In this document: one piece after another, positions 1 through 12,588 of the stretch
How the letters are laid out: each line of letters begins with the position of its first letter
How positions within the stretch are numbered: the stretch's first letter is position 1
NCBI GenBank assembly: GCA_947179485.1
Contig: OX359245.1
Span: forward strand, 78,045,067-78,109,066
Reading direction: 5' to 3'
DNA length: 64,000 nucleotides
Source: Allacma fusca
Lineage: Eukaryota > Arthropoda > Collembola > Symphypleona > Sminthuridae
Made by a program: the position numbers and the translations under genes
Notes under the pieces: model-generated
What the model saw: the letters and a program-made list of their open reading frames with translations, nothing else
Databases searched by the model: none
What the model was told of the DNA's origin: nothing

Positions 1-2
1 TA

Positions 3-809
3 GCAAAAAGAGGATTCTATTATATGGGAGTAGGTGACGCGGTGGCCTGTTACTCCTGTAAGTTAACTCTACACAATTGGATTCCTTCAGATGAAATAAT
101 TGCGGATCATAGACGATATGGTGCAGAGGACTGTCCAGCAGTTTTGAACTACAACCCGAACACCATCCAAACACGCCCATCCTCGTACCGTCAGACGATG
201 AAGGTAAATCAATTTAGCACATAAAAAATGAATGAAATAAAATATATAGTTATACAATGTGTTTGATCCAATAAACTAATGTTGACAGTTTTGATTGTAA
301 TAGACTTTTCCTCTACAAGTGGAGATGAGCTAGATACGATGGAGGTCCAAGGATCGATAACGAACACAGTTACGTCAACTGTAACGAACGATAGCGGCGC
401 ACAAGGCAATGGATAAAACTTGGCTAATGGTTTCACCGGGTTTAGGGTCACGAGCAAGTGGAAAGGAAACACGTTGAACACCGAGGAAAATAAACGAGCG
501 TTTAGCGTTTTTTAACAATAATTTGTTCATACTAAAAATAGGCCTCTTTTCAGCAAGTTTGCTCCTCCAATACACTTGAGAAGGTGCGTGTACCATCGAA
601 TGGCATCTTTCTTCGAGCGAGAAAAGGATGGTGAATTTATATGGAAGAGACATTACGTATCACCTCTGGAACTAGCTAGACTCGGATTCTTCTACACTGG
701 TAGGAACGATTCCGTCACTGGTGTGACGTCACCCTTCGGGACTGGATTCCAGGTGATGACACTGAAGTCGAACACAAGGGATGGGAACAGAGATGCCTAT
801 TTATTTCAG
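3..809 (+). pseudogene. IAP-like locus with two BIR domains, second one frameshifted
   Basis: BIR domains are zinc-binding folds of inhibitor-of-apoptosis proteins that bind caspases or their antagonists. The first exon (3-203, open from the window edge) carries the second half of a BIR: the GFYYMGVGDAVACYSC core, a Trp, then the zinc-ligand His and Cys (ADHRRY, EDC). It ends at an AAG/GTAAAT donor. A second exon (about 554-809, after a TTTTCAG acceptor) carries the first half of another BIR (RMASFFE, then SPLELARLGFFYTGRNDSV). Its frame then breaks at about 714-725: the downstream Trp-rich half and its His/Cys ligands lie in another frame, and the first Cys of the CxxC pair is missing. A Ser/Thr-rich stretch at 292-416 may be linker exon, but I could not join it in phase. 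No RING domain follows. It is either a decayed IAP copy or one base-call error; a cellular rather than viral origin is my inference. Confidence 0.6.
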
Positions 810-1078
810 GTCGGAAGGTATATCAACCGAATATTCCAATTGAATATGGTAGCAAGTCAGTGCAAATATACTCATCCCAATTTTAACTATATCTTTATCG
901 TACATATTTTTGAAAAGCCTGTTAGACAATATAGTGCAACAATGTAGCTGCTTAATACTTTATACATTTAATTATGTATACAATACAGTCAGAAAACATT
1001 AAACATATGCACATACATTTTATGCAATAAAAATTATACCATATATGACGGTCGTTATTATTTACATATGATTCATAA

Positions 1079-2192
1079 TAACGGAAAAATTACAATAACG
1101 GTTTTTGAAATCCAACCGAAAACCGAAAAAACAATATTAACGATAAACGAAAACAAACAATAAATGCGTTTTAGCAATAACCGAAACCGAAACTGAAACT
1201 GAAAAAAATACGGTTATTTTAGGTTTTTTCTCAATTGTAAAGGCAACCAGTATTCCAACTTCCAACTGTCGATTGAACTCAACGTGAACGTACGCCGGTT
1301 GAATACGTGGCTAACTGTAAACGTTTTTTATGAGTATGTATGTATCTACATATCGGTACGTTGATTACTCACCTAGTACACTTAAATTGCTTAATGTTAG
1401 ATTCGTTCAATTTAAGCTTATTTCGACTTGTGTAATGTTAGTTTTATGCAAACATACATCTTCTTTTGATAACTGTTTTTCAATGTCAGCATATTTCGAT
1501 GTCTGCTAATAGTGCTAATTGCTTGTTCCAATTTATTAACAAGTTGTCTACCTGCCTGAAGCAAATGTTTCTAATGACAAGGAAGACCCATTTGAAATAT
1601 TTCTGAGGAATAAAGACAAAAAACAGAATCTGCAAATAAGGCTTATATTTCCAGTTGAACAGCATTGTTGGAAGGTTAAGCATTATATGAGAAAATTCCG
1701 CGTGAGAAAAATAAAAAAAGGCGTAAAGTGTGATCTATTCGAGCAGTGGGCCAGTATTGCTCCGAATTCATTGAGATATATACCTGGAGTAATTATTTGG
1801 GTTCCCTGGACTCAAGTGAGTGTTGAACGCCTGTTTTCTGCATTAACATTTGTTCTATCTGAAAGACGAATCAGTAAGAAGGACGAGGTACTGAACGCCG
1901 TATTGTCCCTTCGAACCAACGGATTTTGAATGGTACATGTTATGAAGTTACTTGATTTTGAAATGTTTGAATAATACTTGTGTTATTAGTTTAATCAAAT
2001 GAATTTAATAATAGATCAATAAAATTTTCTGAATACCGTTATTAACCGTTTAACCGAATTCATTTTGCTTGAAAACCGTTATAACCGATAACGGTATTTT
2101 AAAATAACGAAAACAAAAACCAAAACGGAAAAAAATTGACAATAACGTATAACGAACTAACGGAAACCTTTTTTTTCGGTTATCCAGGTCTG
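1079..2192 (+). mobile_element. hAT transposon remnant with C-terminal dimerisation domain
   Basis: An 80-codon frame at 1687-1929 matches the hAT transposase C-terminal dimerisation region (VPWTQVSVERLFSALTFVL and the following RRISKKDEVLNAVL). Both flanks (about 1080-1220 and 2035-2190) are filled with iterated words of the ACCGAAAACCG / AATAACGG type, as expected of hAT subterminal repeats. The right end reads CCAGGTCTG, followed by ATTCATAC. At the left, ATTCATAA at 1071-1078 is a near-matching 8-bp target duplication, but the expected CAGACCTGG end is not present there, so the left terminus is eroded. Most of the transposase is deleted, so the element is not autonomous. Confidence 0.65.
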
Positions 2193-2342
2193 ATTCATAC
2201 ACATTATGAAACAAAGCTTGAGTAACGAATTCATACGTACGCATGATTCATACGTACGTATGAGTCATTGAGCCGAAAAATCGATACAGTCCAGCTCAAT
2301 CAGAGTTCATTTATTACTACTGATGCTCAGCCTCTAATGGGA

Positions 2343-3200
2343 AAATTGAGAGGGAGATACAGACCATAAAGAATATGGCCCGAGCTATGCTCATTGAAGC
2401 TGAACTGGGAGCACGTTTTAGGGATGATGCCATAGCACACGCGGTGTATATTTTAAATCGGCTCCTGAGCTCTACCAATAAAGCAAAAACTCCTTACGAG
2501 GTGTTTTTGGAGTGAAACCAAATATTTCTCACCTGGCAGTTTTTGGAAGTTCATCTAATACTAGCTATTTGACAAAAACGAATCAATGGTCGGCAAAAAA
2601 CCGACAAGGCATTGTAATTGCTTTTGTACCTAACACATTGGAAGTGAAACTGTACGACACAAAGTCACAGTACTTTAACTTTACGCATGTTGACATATGG
2701 GAGGATAAAATCCCGGTCAATAGAGAGCCAGTAATGACGGAAGAAATTACGTTCGAGTCTCAACTTGCCCCAATGAGATCAGATGATGAGGATTCAGAGG
2801 CGGAGGACCTTACAGTGGAAATTGTGAACCCACACATAGCTGAGAGACCCTTGACACCTCAAGTGGTGCATACCCCTCCAACTCCCCCTGAACAAAGACG
2901 TATGACGTCTACCCCTATTCCAAATACTGAGCCAGAGAGACCCACAACACCTGGAACTACAAGTCTCGTCGCGGGAACGTCTAGGAGAGTCGGCAGACCA
3001 TTGGCTTCAAAAACAATTGTCACACCGAAAAGAAATCCAATGATCTGAGAATAATTACTAAGGCCAAGAAATTATGGTCGTCATTTTCAAGAGCTTCGTG
3101 TCCTGACTCTGACCTCGATATTTTGGAATTAGATGCCGGAGATACCACAGAGATGTGGTCAGATGCGGTGAACCAAGATGTAGTAGAGGAGATAGCATAG
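2343..3200 (+). mobile_element. Ty1/Copia retrotransposon fragment (integrase C-terminal half)
   Basis: The translation follows the Copia integrase: IEREIQTIKNMARAMLIEA, the alanine/asparagine-rich AVYILNRL segment, then KTPYEVF. A one-base frameshift with an in-frame stop at about 2510 follows, and the reading resumes as KPNISHLAVFGS and continues through an acidic, Pro/Thr-rich linker. After a stop at 3046-3048 the same frame runs on through a KLWSSFSRA segment to WSDAVNQDVVEEIA, where the reverse transcriptase would begin, and stops at about 3200. Protease, the integrase catalytic core, RT and LTRs are not seen. It is a dead fragment lying between the IAP-like locus and the 3' end of Arp8. 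Confidence 0.75.
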
Positions 3201-3745
3201 TTATGGCATAAATCTCCAAGAATATACCTCTATACCTGTACCGTCTCTAAAGTAGAAATCGTTGAATATTCATTGCGACTCCGACAGGAAACATTTGCTC
3301 TATTCATGTCAGTCAATAATTCATAAACGTTAAGTGATTACTATTTGCATACTACCTATCAACTATCCAACTGTACCGGATACCTAGATATATTTCATTG
3401 TTAAATAAGGGATTCATAAGGCCTTGAAATTTTAAAACCTCATCAGCCCTTGTTCTGACTATGGTTCCAGATTATTGATTTCTAGCTAAAAGTTTTAAAC
3501 AGAATAAAAATGATAACCGTATAGACCTTTTAAATCGTTTGGTGTTAAATAATGTGTTATCTGAACGATTATGCTGGAAATAGCGATGTTGTTGTAATTT
3601 AGGTAATGCAAGTTTACGCGTACAAATTATCGGGACAACTTTTGGAGTTATGCAAAATCCAAATTCGCTTAACAAATGTGTGGTATACAGTACTGTCTAT
3701 TTTAAAAATAACTATTTACAAACTGCATATTATAAAGAAAGATAA
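3201..3745. other. Intergenic, no gene seen
   Basis: AT-rich sequence between the Copia fragment and the Arp8 stop codon. Short frames on both strands have no recognisable homology. It presumably contains the Arp8 3' untranslated region, but no clear AATAAA was found close to the stop. Confidence 0.4.
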
Positions 3746-6700
3746 TCACAATAAACCCGACAAGCTCCTTTCACGCAAGACCCTAGACCCACATGTAATC
3801 CATTCAGACTGTTTGATCCACAATTCGTGCGCTGTTTCGAGACAACTCAGGATTGCTGCTCCTTTCCAACATGTTAGAGCTGAATCTCCATCCTTTGGCT
3901 GAGTTATGACTTCTTGTGGATCTATCGGTAATTAAATAAACATGTTCAATTCTGGTGGGCTAATCCGAAGTACCTATTTTTTAAACAAAATTGTCAACAC
4001 TCCATTTCAGCAACAAGTAATCATCTAAGTTATTGCTCCCCCTTCCCGCGTAATAATTATCCTGTGATGAATTTTTCAAATATAAAATTCGCATTCATTT
4101 GGACTAAAGCTCAAAAATTCGAAAATATTGATCTAGGAACCGTCTTCATTTATGAAAAACCACAATAAAATTTACTACTTGATCTATCATTATGATCTCA
4201 TTTAAAATTACGAAAGTGCCCCACAAGTTAAATCATTCAACCGATTAACCCAAATAAAAATTTGGGGATGTATTCAAAAGTACTTTTTATTTTACCTAAA
4301 CATTTTATTATACTAAAAACGAATCATATGAGATCTTATCCTTCCTTGGAACTAACTGTCCTGAGATGAAGTTGGTAATAAAATTTCAATTCAAGTTCAC
4401 TACGTTTCAAAATATAAAAATTTGAGTTTGGTATGTCTATATTTTCGAAAATCGCAAGACAGCTTGACTTGGATGTCACATCTCGCTCATTAAAACATAA
4501 TTGTAAAGCTATTTAACAGCTGTACAATCAAAGTTAAAATTATCTCAACCAAAACTGTGCAAAACCACTATTTCAAACTGCGGTTCATTTTGGTAGCCTG
4601 ACTGAAATTTTCATGAAAAAATTCAAAATACACGTCGATTACTGGTTATCGGTAATGTCAATAAATTTCTGTGAATGTCAACCTCATTTTAAAGAATTTA
4701 GTACTGCACACCGAACATCAAAAATTGTGATTTTGAAAACCTAGTCCAATTTGACCTGGATATTTAAAAATTTTACGAACAAGCAGGGAACCAGACTTTT
4801 CCCTTACTGCACTCCGATACATTTTAATAAATATTTTCAATCGAAACTATACACATTGAATTTTGGAACTCCGAGAACAGTTTTCATACTTAAAAGGCCT
4901 TTCAGTCATGATAATCCCCAAAATTCCCAAGACAACGTGCGTAAAATACTGGAAAACAGCAAATTCAAACATTTCATGAGTGCCGAAAAATTGAGCATGT
5001 GGGCAAGCATTTTGAACAGTTTTAACCATACTTGCAGTTTTGGTCTAAAGTTCAAATTCAGTTCCATTCACACCCCCAAATATTTCGTGACGTTCAGTTA
5101 AGTTCAGTTCCCGTTGTCCAAAGTCTGTCGTAGTTCAGTTCAATTCACTGCGTACTTTCCAGTCGTTACGTTCAGTTCAGTTCACCATTGCAGTATTTTT
5201 TCAAAGTTCAATTCAATTCATTATATACTTTTCGGTCGTTCAGTTCAGTTCGCTTTATCTGTCATTAGTGAGCCAATTAGTTCAAGTCATTTATGATATT
5301 TTAAGTGGCATTTAGTTTGATTTTTATAACTGACTTTGAACTTTGTCTAAAAAACTATTTTTGGCTGAATGACTGATTAAATAACTGCTTTCAAAACTCC
5401 GATGTTTTGAAAGCAGTATTGCCTTTGAGCTTTCGGATAAACTATCAGGGTAAAAAACCCAGCTCTTCCAAATTAATAAATCATACAACTATGCTTACAG
5501 TTATTGTGCTTTTTAATTCGTACAACATCGTCCCAAATGGACCGAATATGCCTTATTGAATTTAAAACCCGGTTTGCTTGTAATAAGCTATTTCTTTAGT
5601 TTGTAATTTTATGTCATTGAAATGGATAATCAAAAACCAGGGTGCTAGCGGTTGAGATGACATTAAAATATATGGTCATACAATTTAGAGATAGATGATA
5701 TTCGTTTTGTCTTCACGAATATAAAAGTTTATATTCAAACCTGGACTCGTAAGTTCAATTCAGTTCAGTTTGTGTTACTTGAACGTATGATGAACGTTCG
5801 TTCACATTCATAATAAGTTCTGTTGAGCTCAATTCAAATTCATTCAATTAAAATTTTGCATTTGTCTAGTTCGTTCAAGTTCATTCAAAAACAATGAAAA
5901 TGAGGACTAGTTCAGTTCAGTTCACCACTTTATGAATTGAACGGCTGCAAGTATGGTTTTAACTACTTGGGACATTTTTAATCCAGATACCAAAATAACA
6001 CCATAAATAAGAATTATATCAACTTTAAGGCATTAAAAATCCTGTCCAGAGAAATAATTCTGTGAATATACAAGGCCCAGTATAATAAGTTGTAGCTCGC
6101 ATCACAGTATATTTCAAAGGACGTAAAATAATTTTGAATCAAATACCTGTTTTGAAAATTCTCGGAGTGTTCATGGATATTTTATTTTGCAGCCAAGGAC
6201 CCAGACCTTTGAATTTAAAACCACCTCCGACTATCAGAACACTAGAGTACATCCTCCGCTTTAATTCTTCATTAAAACCTGTTAGAAAGAAACAACAACA
6301 GAGGATGGACTGAATATAAACTCTGGGACAGGCAAATGCGATATTTTAGTAGATTATGCACATAACAGGAAAAAGGTAAGACGTAAATGGAATTTACTTA
6401 CTGCATGATTCAATGCTTTGCAGAATAGCTTGTTCAATTCCTAAAAGTTGGTCTGTGTCAATTTTATTAGTCTTCTCTATGGAATTCTCATGATCTTTGT
6501 TCTCGTCAATAAAATCATCTTCTACATCTCCTTCAGCTTCTTTTAATCCTCGCCGCTGAAATTAAGAAACATAAAATTCCGACTATGGTTTCTTTAAAAC
6601 CTGATTCACGAAACCATGAAGTTCCTTTCGAATGATTTGCATTTAGATTTGGACATTATGAAATTTGCCTCGGGTCTTTTCATTTGCCAGATTCCTTTAT

Positions 6701-9700
6701 CATTCTAGACTTGTTAGTTTTTAAAATAAACTCACCGAAGTCTCACTGATGAAAACAGCGTCAAAAGGGTCATCTGATAAATGTGTTTGAGTAAATGCTC
6801 GTTGTGTAACAACCACGGAATGTGAGCTGACAGATCCCTTGAGAAGATCAGGATTGAAAAAACTCAATGGTACTACTAATAGCTCGTCGCCCAAAAGAAT
6901 ATTATAGGATTTAACTATATCGCCAGGCTTGTTCCACAGGATCGTTTGTTCCTCCGGTCCACAGCGATTTAGGTCGAAGTGACAAAATTTTTCTTTCATG
7001 GCTGCCAGAAAATTTACATCCCAAGGACATGTCAGGTCAATATTGAATGGGACAGCGCACTGTGACAATAGGTTCCACAAGGCAAGTGTTAAATCTCCAC
7101 CACCGTACTTGAGTTCAATCTAGAAAGTGGAAACAGAATGTAAACTATTTTTACCTTGAATTAGAAAACTCACTCTGTGTAACTGTATCCTTGAAATTGT
7201 TTAAACTTTAAATTGTATTTATAAAATACATTCGAATTTTATAGTAATCATTTTCCGTGCAAATTATTTTATAATGTAAAAAGGGCAAAAAATAAACAAA
7301 ATAGAATCGGGCTATATTCCAGTATTCAGTTATATTAAAAAGCCCCTCACAAAGACGTTCTTCAATCTGCTGTAATCATGAAAGCACGAGTATCTCTTAT
7401 AACAACACAAAAATAATACTACAATAAATTATAAATTATTACAGAGCAGTGCGGTTAAATGTTTTTAACGATTCTTTGTAAGTGTAGTAACAATAAGGGA
7501 TCATTCTTTTATTACGTCATCAAAATTTTGCCATATTTTTACCCCCCCCCCTCCCCCCTTGTCCAGAACATCATCATGTTCATCATCGACTGTTTACACC
7601 CCCCTCCCCCTCCTTTTATTACGTCATCAGTAACCACTGATACACCCGTGGCACATGTTTTGCCGGTGACAATATCACGTGGAACAGTTTTGATTCGTAT
7701 TAATATGAAGGAGTCTAAACACGTCGAATCCAGTACGTTTCACTCATACAATTAATAGTACTGTGAATAGACTGTAGTCTACGCAGATCACTTTCAACTT
7801 TTTTCAGCTTTAGCTTTTAGTTTTTTAGTAATAAGCTCAGTAAAAATTTGATTTTCCCGCGAATGATGTTACTGTCGTCATTTCTTCCAAACCCTCCCCC
7901 CCTCCTACCTTCATCATCGCCATTTCTTCTCGTCCCCCCCTCCCCCCTTTGGTGATGACGTAATAAAAGAATGAACCCTAAGTAGAATTTTTGAGAAGTT
8001 GCTTTTAAAGGTTACGCGCCCAAGTCTGCGTTCATGCCCAGGTCTGTCCAGAATCCCTAAAAAGCAACCTCTATGCTTTCACCCATACCTCAAAAAAAGT
8101 GGCTTTCCTGGGTATCTCGTGAACAGTTTGATGTAATTCTACTACCAAAAGCTTAAAGTTAATGGGAGATCATTGTGAATCTCCACGAATTTTTGTGTTC
8201 CTGTAAAAGTTAAAGTCGTAGAGCCCTTCGGAAAAATAAACAAAAATTGAAGGCAAATAGCAAATCTAAGTTACATGGTGACCGTTCATTTAAAATTGTA
8301 AAATATTTGAGGGTGTTCCAGTAATCAGAAATTGATGAAATTTTATTGTGAGACGCTTTTCATAACTATGATCTTGGAACCACCACGATTAAATTCTAAC
8401 TTCGGGTAAGAGAGTAAGTACAGTACAATATCAACTTGGGGGTCCATTAACACATTTACGATCTCAATAATATGACATTATCTCTGAATAAACGCGTTTC
8501 AATTCTTTGAACCGACTCTTCAGAACAACTTAAAATCGATGGTACTATTGACATCTTAAATTTTACGGGCCAGAAAGCTTTCCTAAAATATTTTTGTCTT
8601 TCATTCAGTCATAATCATTTCATTATCATTCAAATATGTAATATCGTAATTAAGTATCTAAAGATTTCAGAAAAATCTGGCATTTAAAATTAAATAAATA
8701 CTATTTAATTAACTATTTCTTCTTATTTGTGTAACTATTGTATCTATAGGTTCAGAGGTTGCTGTGGTGCTCTTCGGCGTAAAAATTTGCTCGCGCTGTA
8801 GCGTATAGCTATAACTAAAAGATGGCAACCACGGATTGAATAACGAAGTTCAACTAATTACATAATTACACGTAGGTACTAATCGAGCAAACCTTCAGAA
8901 AAATATCTCTGGGATAGTTGAGGAACGTTCTTTGTCAGAAGTTTCTTAAAGTAAATTCTGAGACCGAAGCGTTTTTTAATGAAACATTTGTTCCAAATGA
9001 AATGAATGAAACAAAATGTTATACATATTTTTTTGATCTGTATACATATGAAGTAAATTGTAAAATGCGACTAGTTTCGGGAAAAAATTATAACCGGAAC
9101 CATAGAAAACAATTATTAATTTTCTGTACCAGTCAGAAGAATTATGTAAAGCCCTTTCATTATCAGTAAGAGTGATCTTACACTACCGGGATATACCTTG
9201 TAGAGTGAACTACGCTGGATTTGTGTATAAGGGGTGACCCGTGTTTTTTACATAGGTTATAAAATGGAAAGTGTTTAAATATTTCTATCCTGAACGGAAA
9301 TTACTCTTATTTGGGGGCCAATTAATATAACTCGGGTAGGGGTCAAAATGAGATTAAAAATTGCTCAAGATGAATGCTTACTCTGGACTGGGGGAAAGAT
9401 ATACCGTCTTCAACACACGACACGGAGATCTTCTGATCACCCACATCCACTACAGTGGCTGCAGCTAAACCGCATCCAAAAGTTGCTGAGACGTGATCCT
9501 GAAGAAGAAAGGCCATCCCGAACCCCAAACGATTTAAAACCAAGTTGAGCATTTCTCGCGCGTGAACACGGTCAAACATTACTGGCACAATGACGACAGC
9601 TTTGTAGTGCTAAATGTATAAAAATTCATATGAGAATAAATAAAAATATACACACATGTATACATATGTAACTACAATTAAAAGAATGTTTGTGATACCT

Positions 9701-11167
9701 TCAGATCTTTAATGGGAATATCCAGTTTCTCTGCAATGCAACTGCTCCAAATTACCTCCAGATCAGTAAATACTGAGGAGATAGATCCACCGATTCCCTC
9801 ATGGATATTTGGTTGGCCACGTCTCCACGGGAAGTGAATATTGAATTCATTTGAATCAACATCAAAAACGTCGTCTCCTACCACAAACGACCGACCATTA
9901 AAATCCTTCCGGGCAGGAATATCTTCTGAGATAATTTCAATCTTTGATCTTTTGTTATAAGCCGCGATCTGCTGACTTGGTGTCGCATATCTAAATTTTA
10001 AATAGTAAACTCGAGTCAATATATTATGACCCGTATCAAAAAACATTCAAGGCTTACGTTCAAATTATTCGTTAAATGTCCGATTGCAGACCCAATCACA
10101 ACATCTGACCTTCTATGACCTTTGTAAGTGCAAGGTACTTAAAATGAGACTGAGTAAAGGAAGTTTCAGTTTGAGAGATTCCTTACAATGCAAAATTTTT
10201 ACTACAGAGCACTTTTCTCTTTGTCACAGTGCTTTTTCTGCACTAAACGAATATGCCCACGGAAAATTCAGCCTGCTACTTTTAATGTCGCACTGTAATA
10301 ATGATAATGATAGTTCCGCCATCACTAGAAACAACTTGTCTCCTACATTACAAAAATCTGACTTAAGTTGAAAGAATTTTGAGTTTGATCCTACAAGGGT
10401 TCACTTTTGATATAGATCATTACCCGTACGAAAACCGTATCACTAGAAGCGCGGTGCAACTAGGACAAATCCAGATTTGCCAGATCACCCCTTGAACGAA
10501 TTTATGAAAGGAAACGCAGCTCTCACCAGCCTCCATTTCAAATTCATGAATTATTCTTATTTCCTGAACTACAAAGAACAACCAAACTAATTACATATTT
10601 GAGCTCCCCAGAGTTTGATCTTAGGTTCATGTTTGGCTTCTTTAAGCAACAATCTTAAAGATGCACAGCTCAAATTGCAGTTCAGATGTTTAAAGTACAT
10701 ATGTAGGTCAAGCCAGACTTGATCTTGAGCAAAACTAGACTGTTTATAAACGGAATTTGCTCTAACCGAGGACTTCCATCAGTTTTCAATGATGTTTGTA
10801 ACGTGTGACAGAGTTGAAGCCGGGCAGACTCCACTTCCGGGGGAAATTTACTTATGATTTTTCTAGCTCCTAACGGTATCAATGAATCGTGGTGAATGTT
10901 TTTGGAACATGAGGTACCACTTTGGCCATGATTCCTCCGGCGAGCGATTGCATGAATAATTGTTTCCGGTTGAGCATCTGAAGCTCTACCAAATCTTAAA
11001 TTCCGAGATCCGGGGTGAAAGACCAAAATTGTGGAAGCTTGAAGAGCCTGCATATTTATTTGAACGAAAGAGTTGTTAACCGTTTTTACAATTAAATGAG
11101 ATTGCTCCAAATAATTTTTATATAAACTAGTAAATACCTGAACGTGAGGATTAACACTTTCCGTCAT
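3746..11167 (-). CDS. Arp8: Actin-related protein 8 (INO80 chromatin-remodelling subunit), 7 exons
   Basis: Arp8 is a nuclear actin-fold subunit of the INO80 remodeller; with Arp4 and actin it binds nucleosomes and linker DNA. Exons on the minus strand are 11167-10767, 9990-9699, 9609-9382, 7119-6736, 6555-6402, 6278-6147 and 3921-3746. They sum to 1767 nt (588 residues plus stop), with all phases matching and GT..AG ends throughout; human ARP8 is of similar size (about 620). Family landmarks in order are ILVFHPGSRNLRFGRASD, ATPSQQIAAYNKRSK, FPWRRGQPNIHEG with a GGS turn, VVDVGDQKISVSCVEDG, MKEKFCHFDL, SSVLIVGGGFKFKG, and finally the last exon with PKDGDSALTCWKGAAILSCL and ELWIKQSEW. The C-terminus ends RERSLSGLL rather than the usual Phe-x-Trp. 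Start is the first ATG upstream of the homology. Introns 3 and 6 (2.2 kb each) host transposons. Identity is secure; exact splice sites are inferred. Confidence 0.92.
5027..5955. mobile_element. Non-autonomous hAT element with GTTCAGTTCA iterons
   Basis: Inverted termini CATACTTGCAG / CTGCAAGTATG are flanked by a perfect 8-bp duplication GTTTTAAC (5019-5026 and 5956-5963). Both ends are packed with imperfect GTTCAGTTCA words. No transposase is encoded. It sits in Arp8 intron 6. An 8-bp duplication is the hAT superfamily hallmark. Confidence 0.8.
7497..7978. mobile_element. PIF/Harbinger-like MITE with C-rich interior
   Basis: Termini GGGATCATTCTTTTATTACG and its near-perfect inverse (ending GAATGAACCC) extend about 25 bp inward to GTCATCA. 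They are flanked by TAA on both sides (7494-7496 and 7979-7981). A 3-bp TAA target duplication with GGG-starting ends is typical of PIF/Harbinger. The interior has at least four C-rich runs (CCCCCCCCCTCCCCCC type) and repeated TTACGTCATCA, and encodes nothing. It lies in Arp8 intron 3. Confidence 0.75.
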
Positions 11168-11896
11168 TGTACGTTGCGCCGCAACGTATAGGTATTAGAT
11201 TTTTTAACTTGCTCTTGCAAACTCAAATGTTTTTATCTTCATGAAGGTGCAGGGCTGGAACTATTTAATTACAAACCAGTTAATCAGCAACCTGCACACT
11301 TTTAGCAAAAATAGTTTTAAGGCGGGTATAGTACTAACCAATGGTATTTAGAAAGGGATACAGGACGCAATTACGTGTGATAACACTGGGGTCATTTAGA
11401 CTTGATAACTGAACCGGGTAAATATTTGTCCCCAAAGAATTTAATGAAAGCTTTCAAATACAGGGGCGTCCATATTGACTTTCAATGACAGCCTCTATCT
11501 CATTCATGATTCGAGGCACCTGGTAACTATTACCAAATTCCACCTAACCTTTTGCCCTAATAACTGATGGTTATAGGTTTTAAAAGGCAGCTCATAATAT
11601 TGTTTATATTTTATTTAATAAACTTAACGAACCCTTCCGCGTAGACATAACACAGCTCATTCCAAAGGTGTCCGCCTATCCTACATTTATGCCAATTGAT
11701 AGACTAATTATAGAGTGAAAGAAATTTATTCAAGAGACTTGTAGGCGAAAAAAAGGTGCAAGAATATTCATTTAATACCTAGCCTACAAAATAGGTAGGC
11801 TCCGCCGTAGTAGAATTACAAACATATATATGTGTATGTTCGCTACTGAAGCATGTCATTTTCATTTACTGAAAAGGTGTCCAAGTGACTCCCAAT
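11168..11896. other. Upstream region of Arp8, no gene seen
   Basis: Non-coding, AT-rich. It must contain the Arp8 promoter (minus strand, immediately above 11167), but no TATA or initiator could be assigned. Nothing else was recognised before the hAT MITE at 11897. Confidence 0.4.
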
Positions 11897-12468
11897 TATA
11901 GCTCCTTATCGAGTTCGAGTATACCGGCGAGTATCGAGTACGAGTACGAGTTCGAGTCGAGTACGGTCAAATTTTTGTGAATACTCGATACTTGAAATGG
12001 GTTTCGAGTACGGGTAACGATTTTTCACATACTTACGAGTACGAGTATCAAACGAGTACGAGTCCAATAAAAATACTCATAAGGGTTATCGAGTTCGAGT
12101 TCGAGTACCACATGCTCAATTTACGAGTACGCGTACACGTGCACACAAGTGTTGAAAACTTTTGAATTTCCAGTAAAGAGACGAAGGCGCTAATATGAAA
12201 TTATCGCAAAAAATCGTTGTATCCACCAGTCACGACTCTAAATCTAAAAAAGAGCACGGGATTTCGGTATTTACAGTTCCGTACTCGGGAGTATGAAACA
12301 AGTTCGGGTTCTGAACTGGAACTCGGTCGCTTATTTCAAGTATTTTCCTGAGTACTCGTTTATGTGGCGAGTACGAGTACCTTGGATTGGAGTCCATACT
12401 CGATGCTTCGATTTCGAGTACGAGTTCGAGTACGGTTCCGCAAGGTAATCACTCAATAAGGAGCTATA
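11897..12468. mobile_element. Non-autonomous hAT element with CGAGTACGAGT iterons
   Basis: Thirteen-bp inverted termini TATAGCTCCTTAT / ATAAGGAGCTATA are flanked by a perfect 8-bp duplication CTCCCAAT (11889-11896 and 12469-12476). The interior consists largely of degenerate GAGTACGAGTTCGAGT words on both sides. The open frame at 11977-12165 is a by-product of this repeat and is not a gene. Confidence 0.8.
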
Positions 12469-12588
12469 CTCCCAATCAGCCTAACCTATATCCTTCCTAT
12501 ATTTAAAATTTGGTCCGAGCCTACAAATATGCCTACATTTTATCGGCCGAATAGGTCAGCTTAATCTACGTCCTCTCAACATGGAGAG

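Noticed and set aside
3606..3902. 98-codon plus-strand frame
   Set aside because: Antisense to the last Arp8 exon, which has clear family homology on the other strand.
11977..12165. 62-codon open frame with repeated EYEYEY residues
   Set aside because: It is the translation of GAGTAC iterons inside a hAT MITE.
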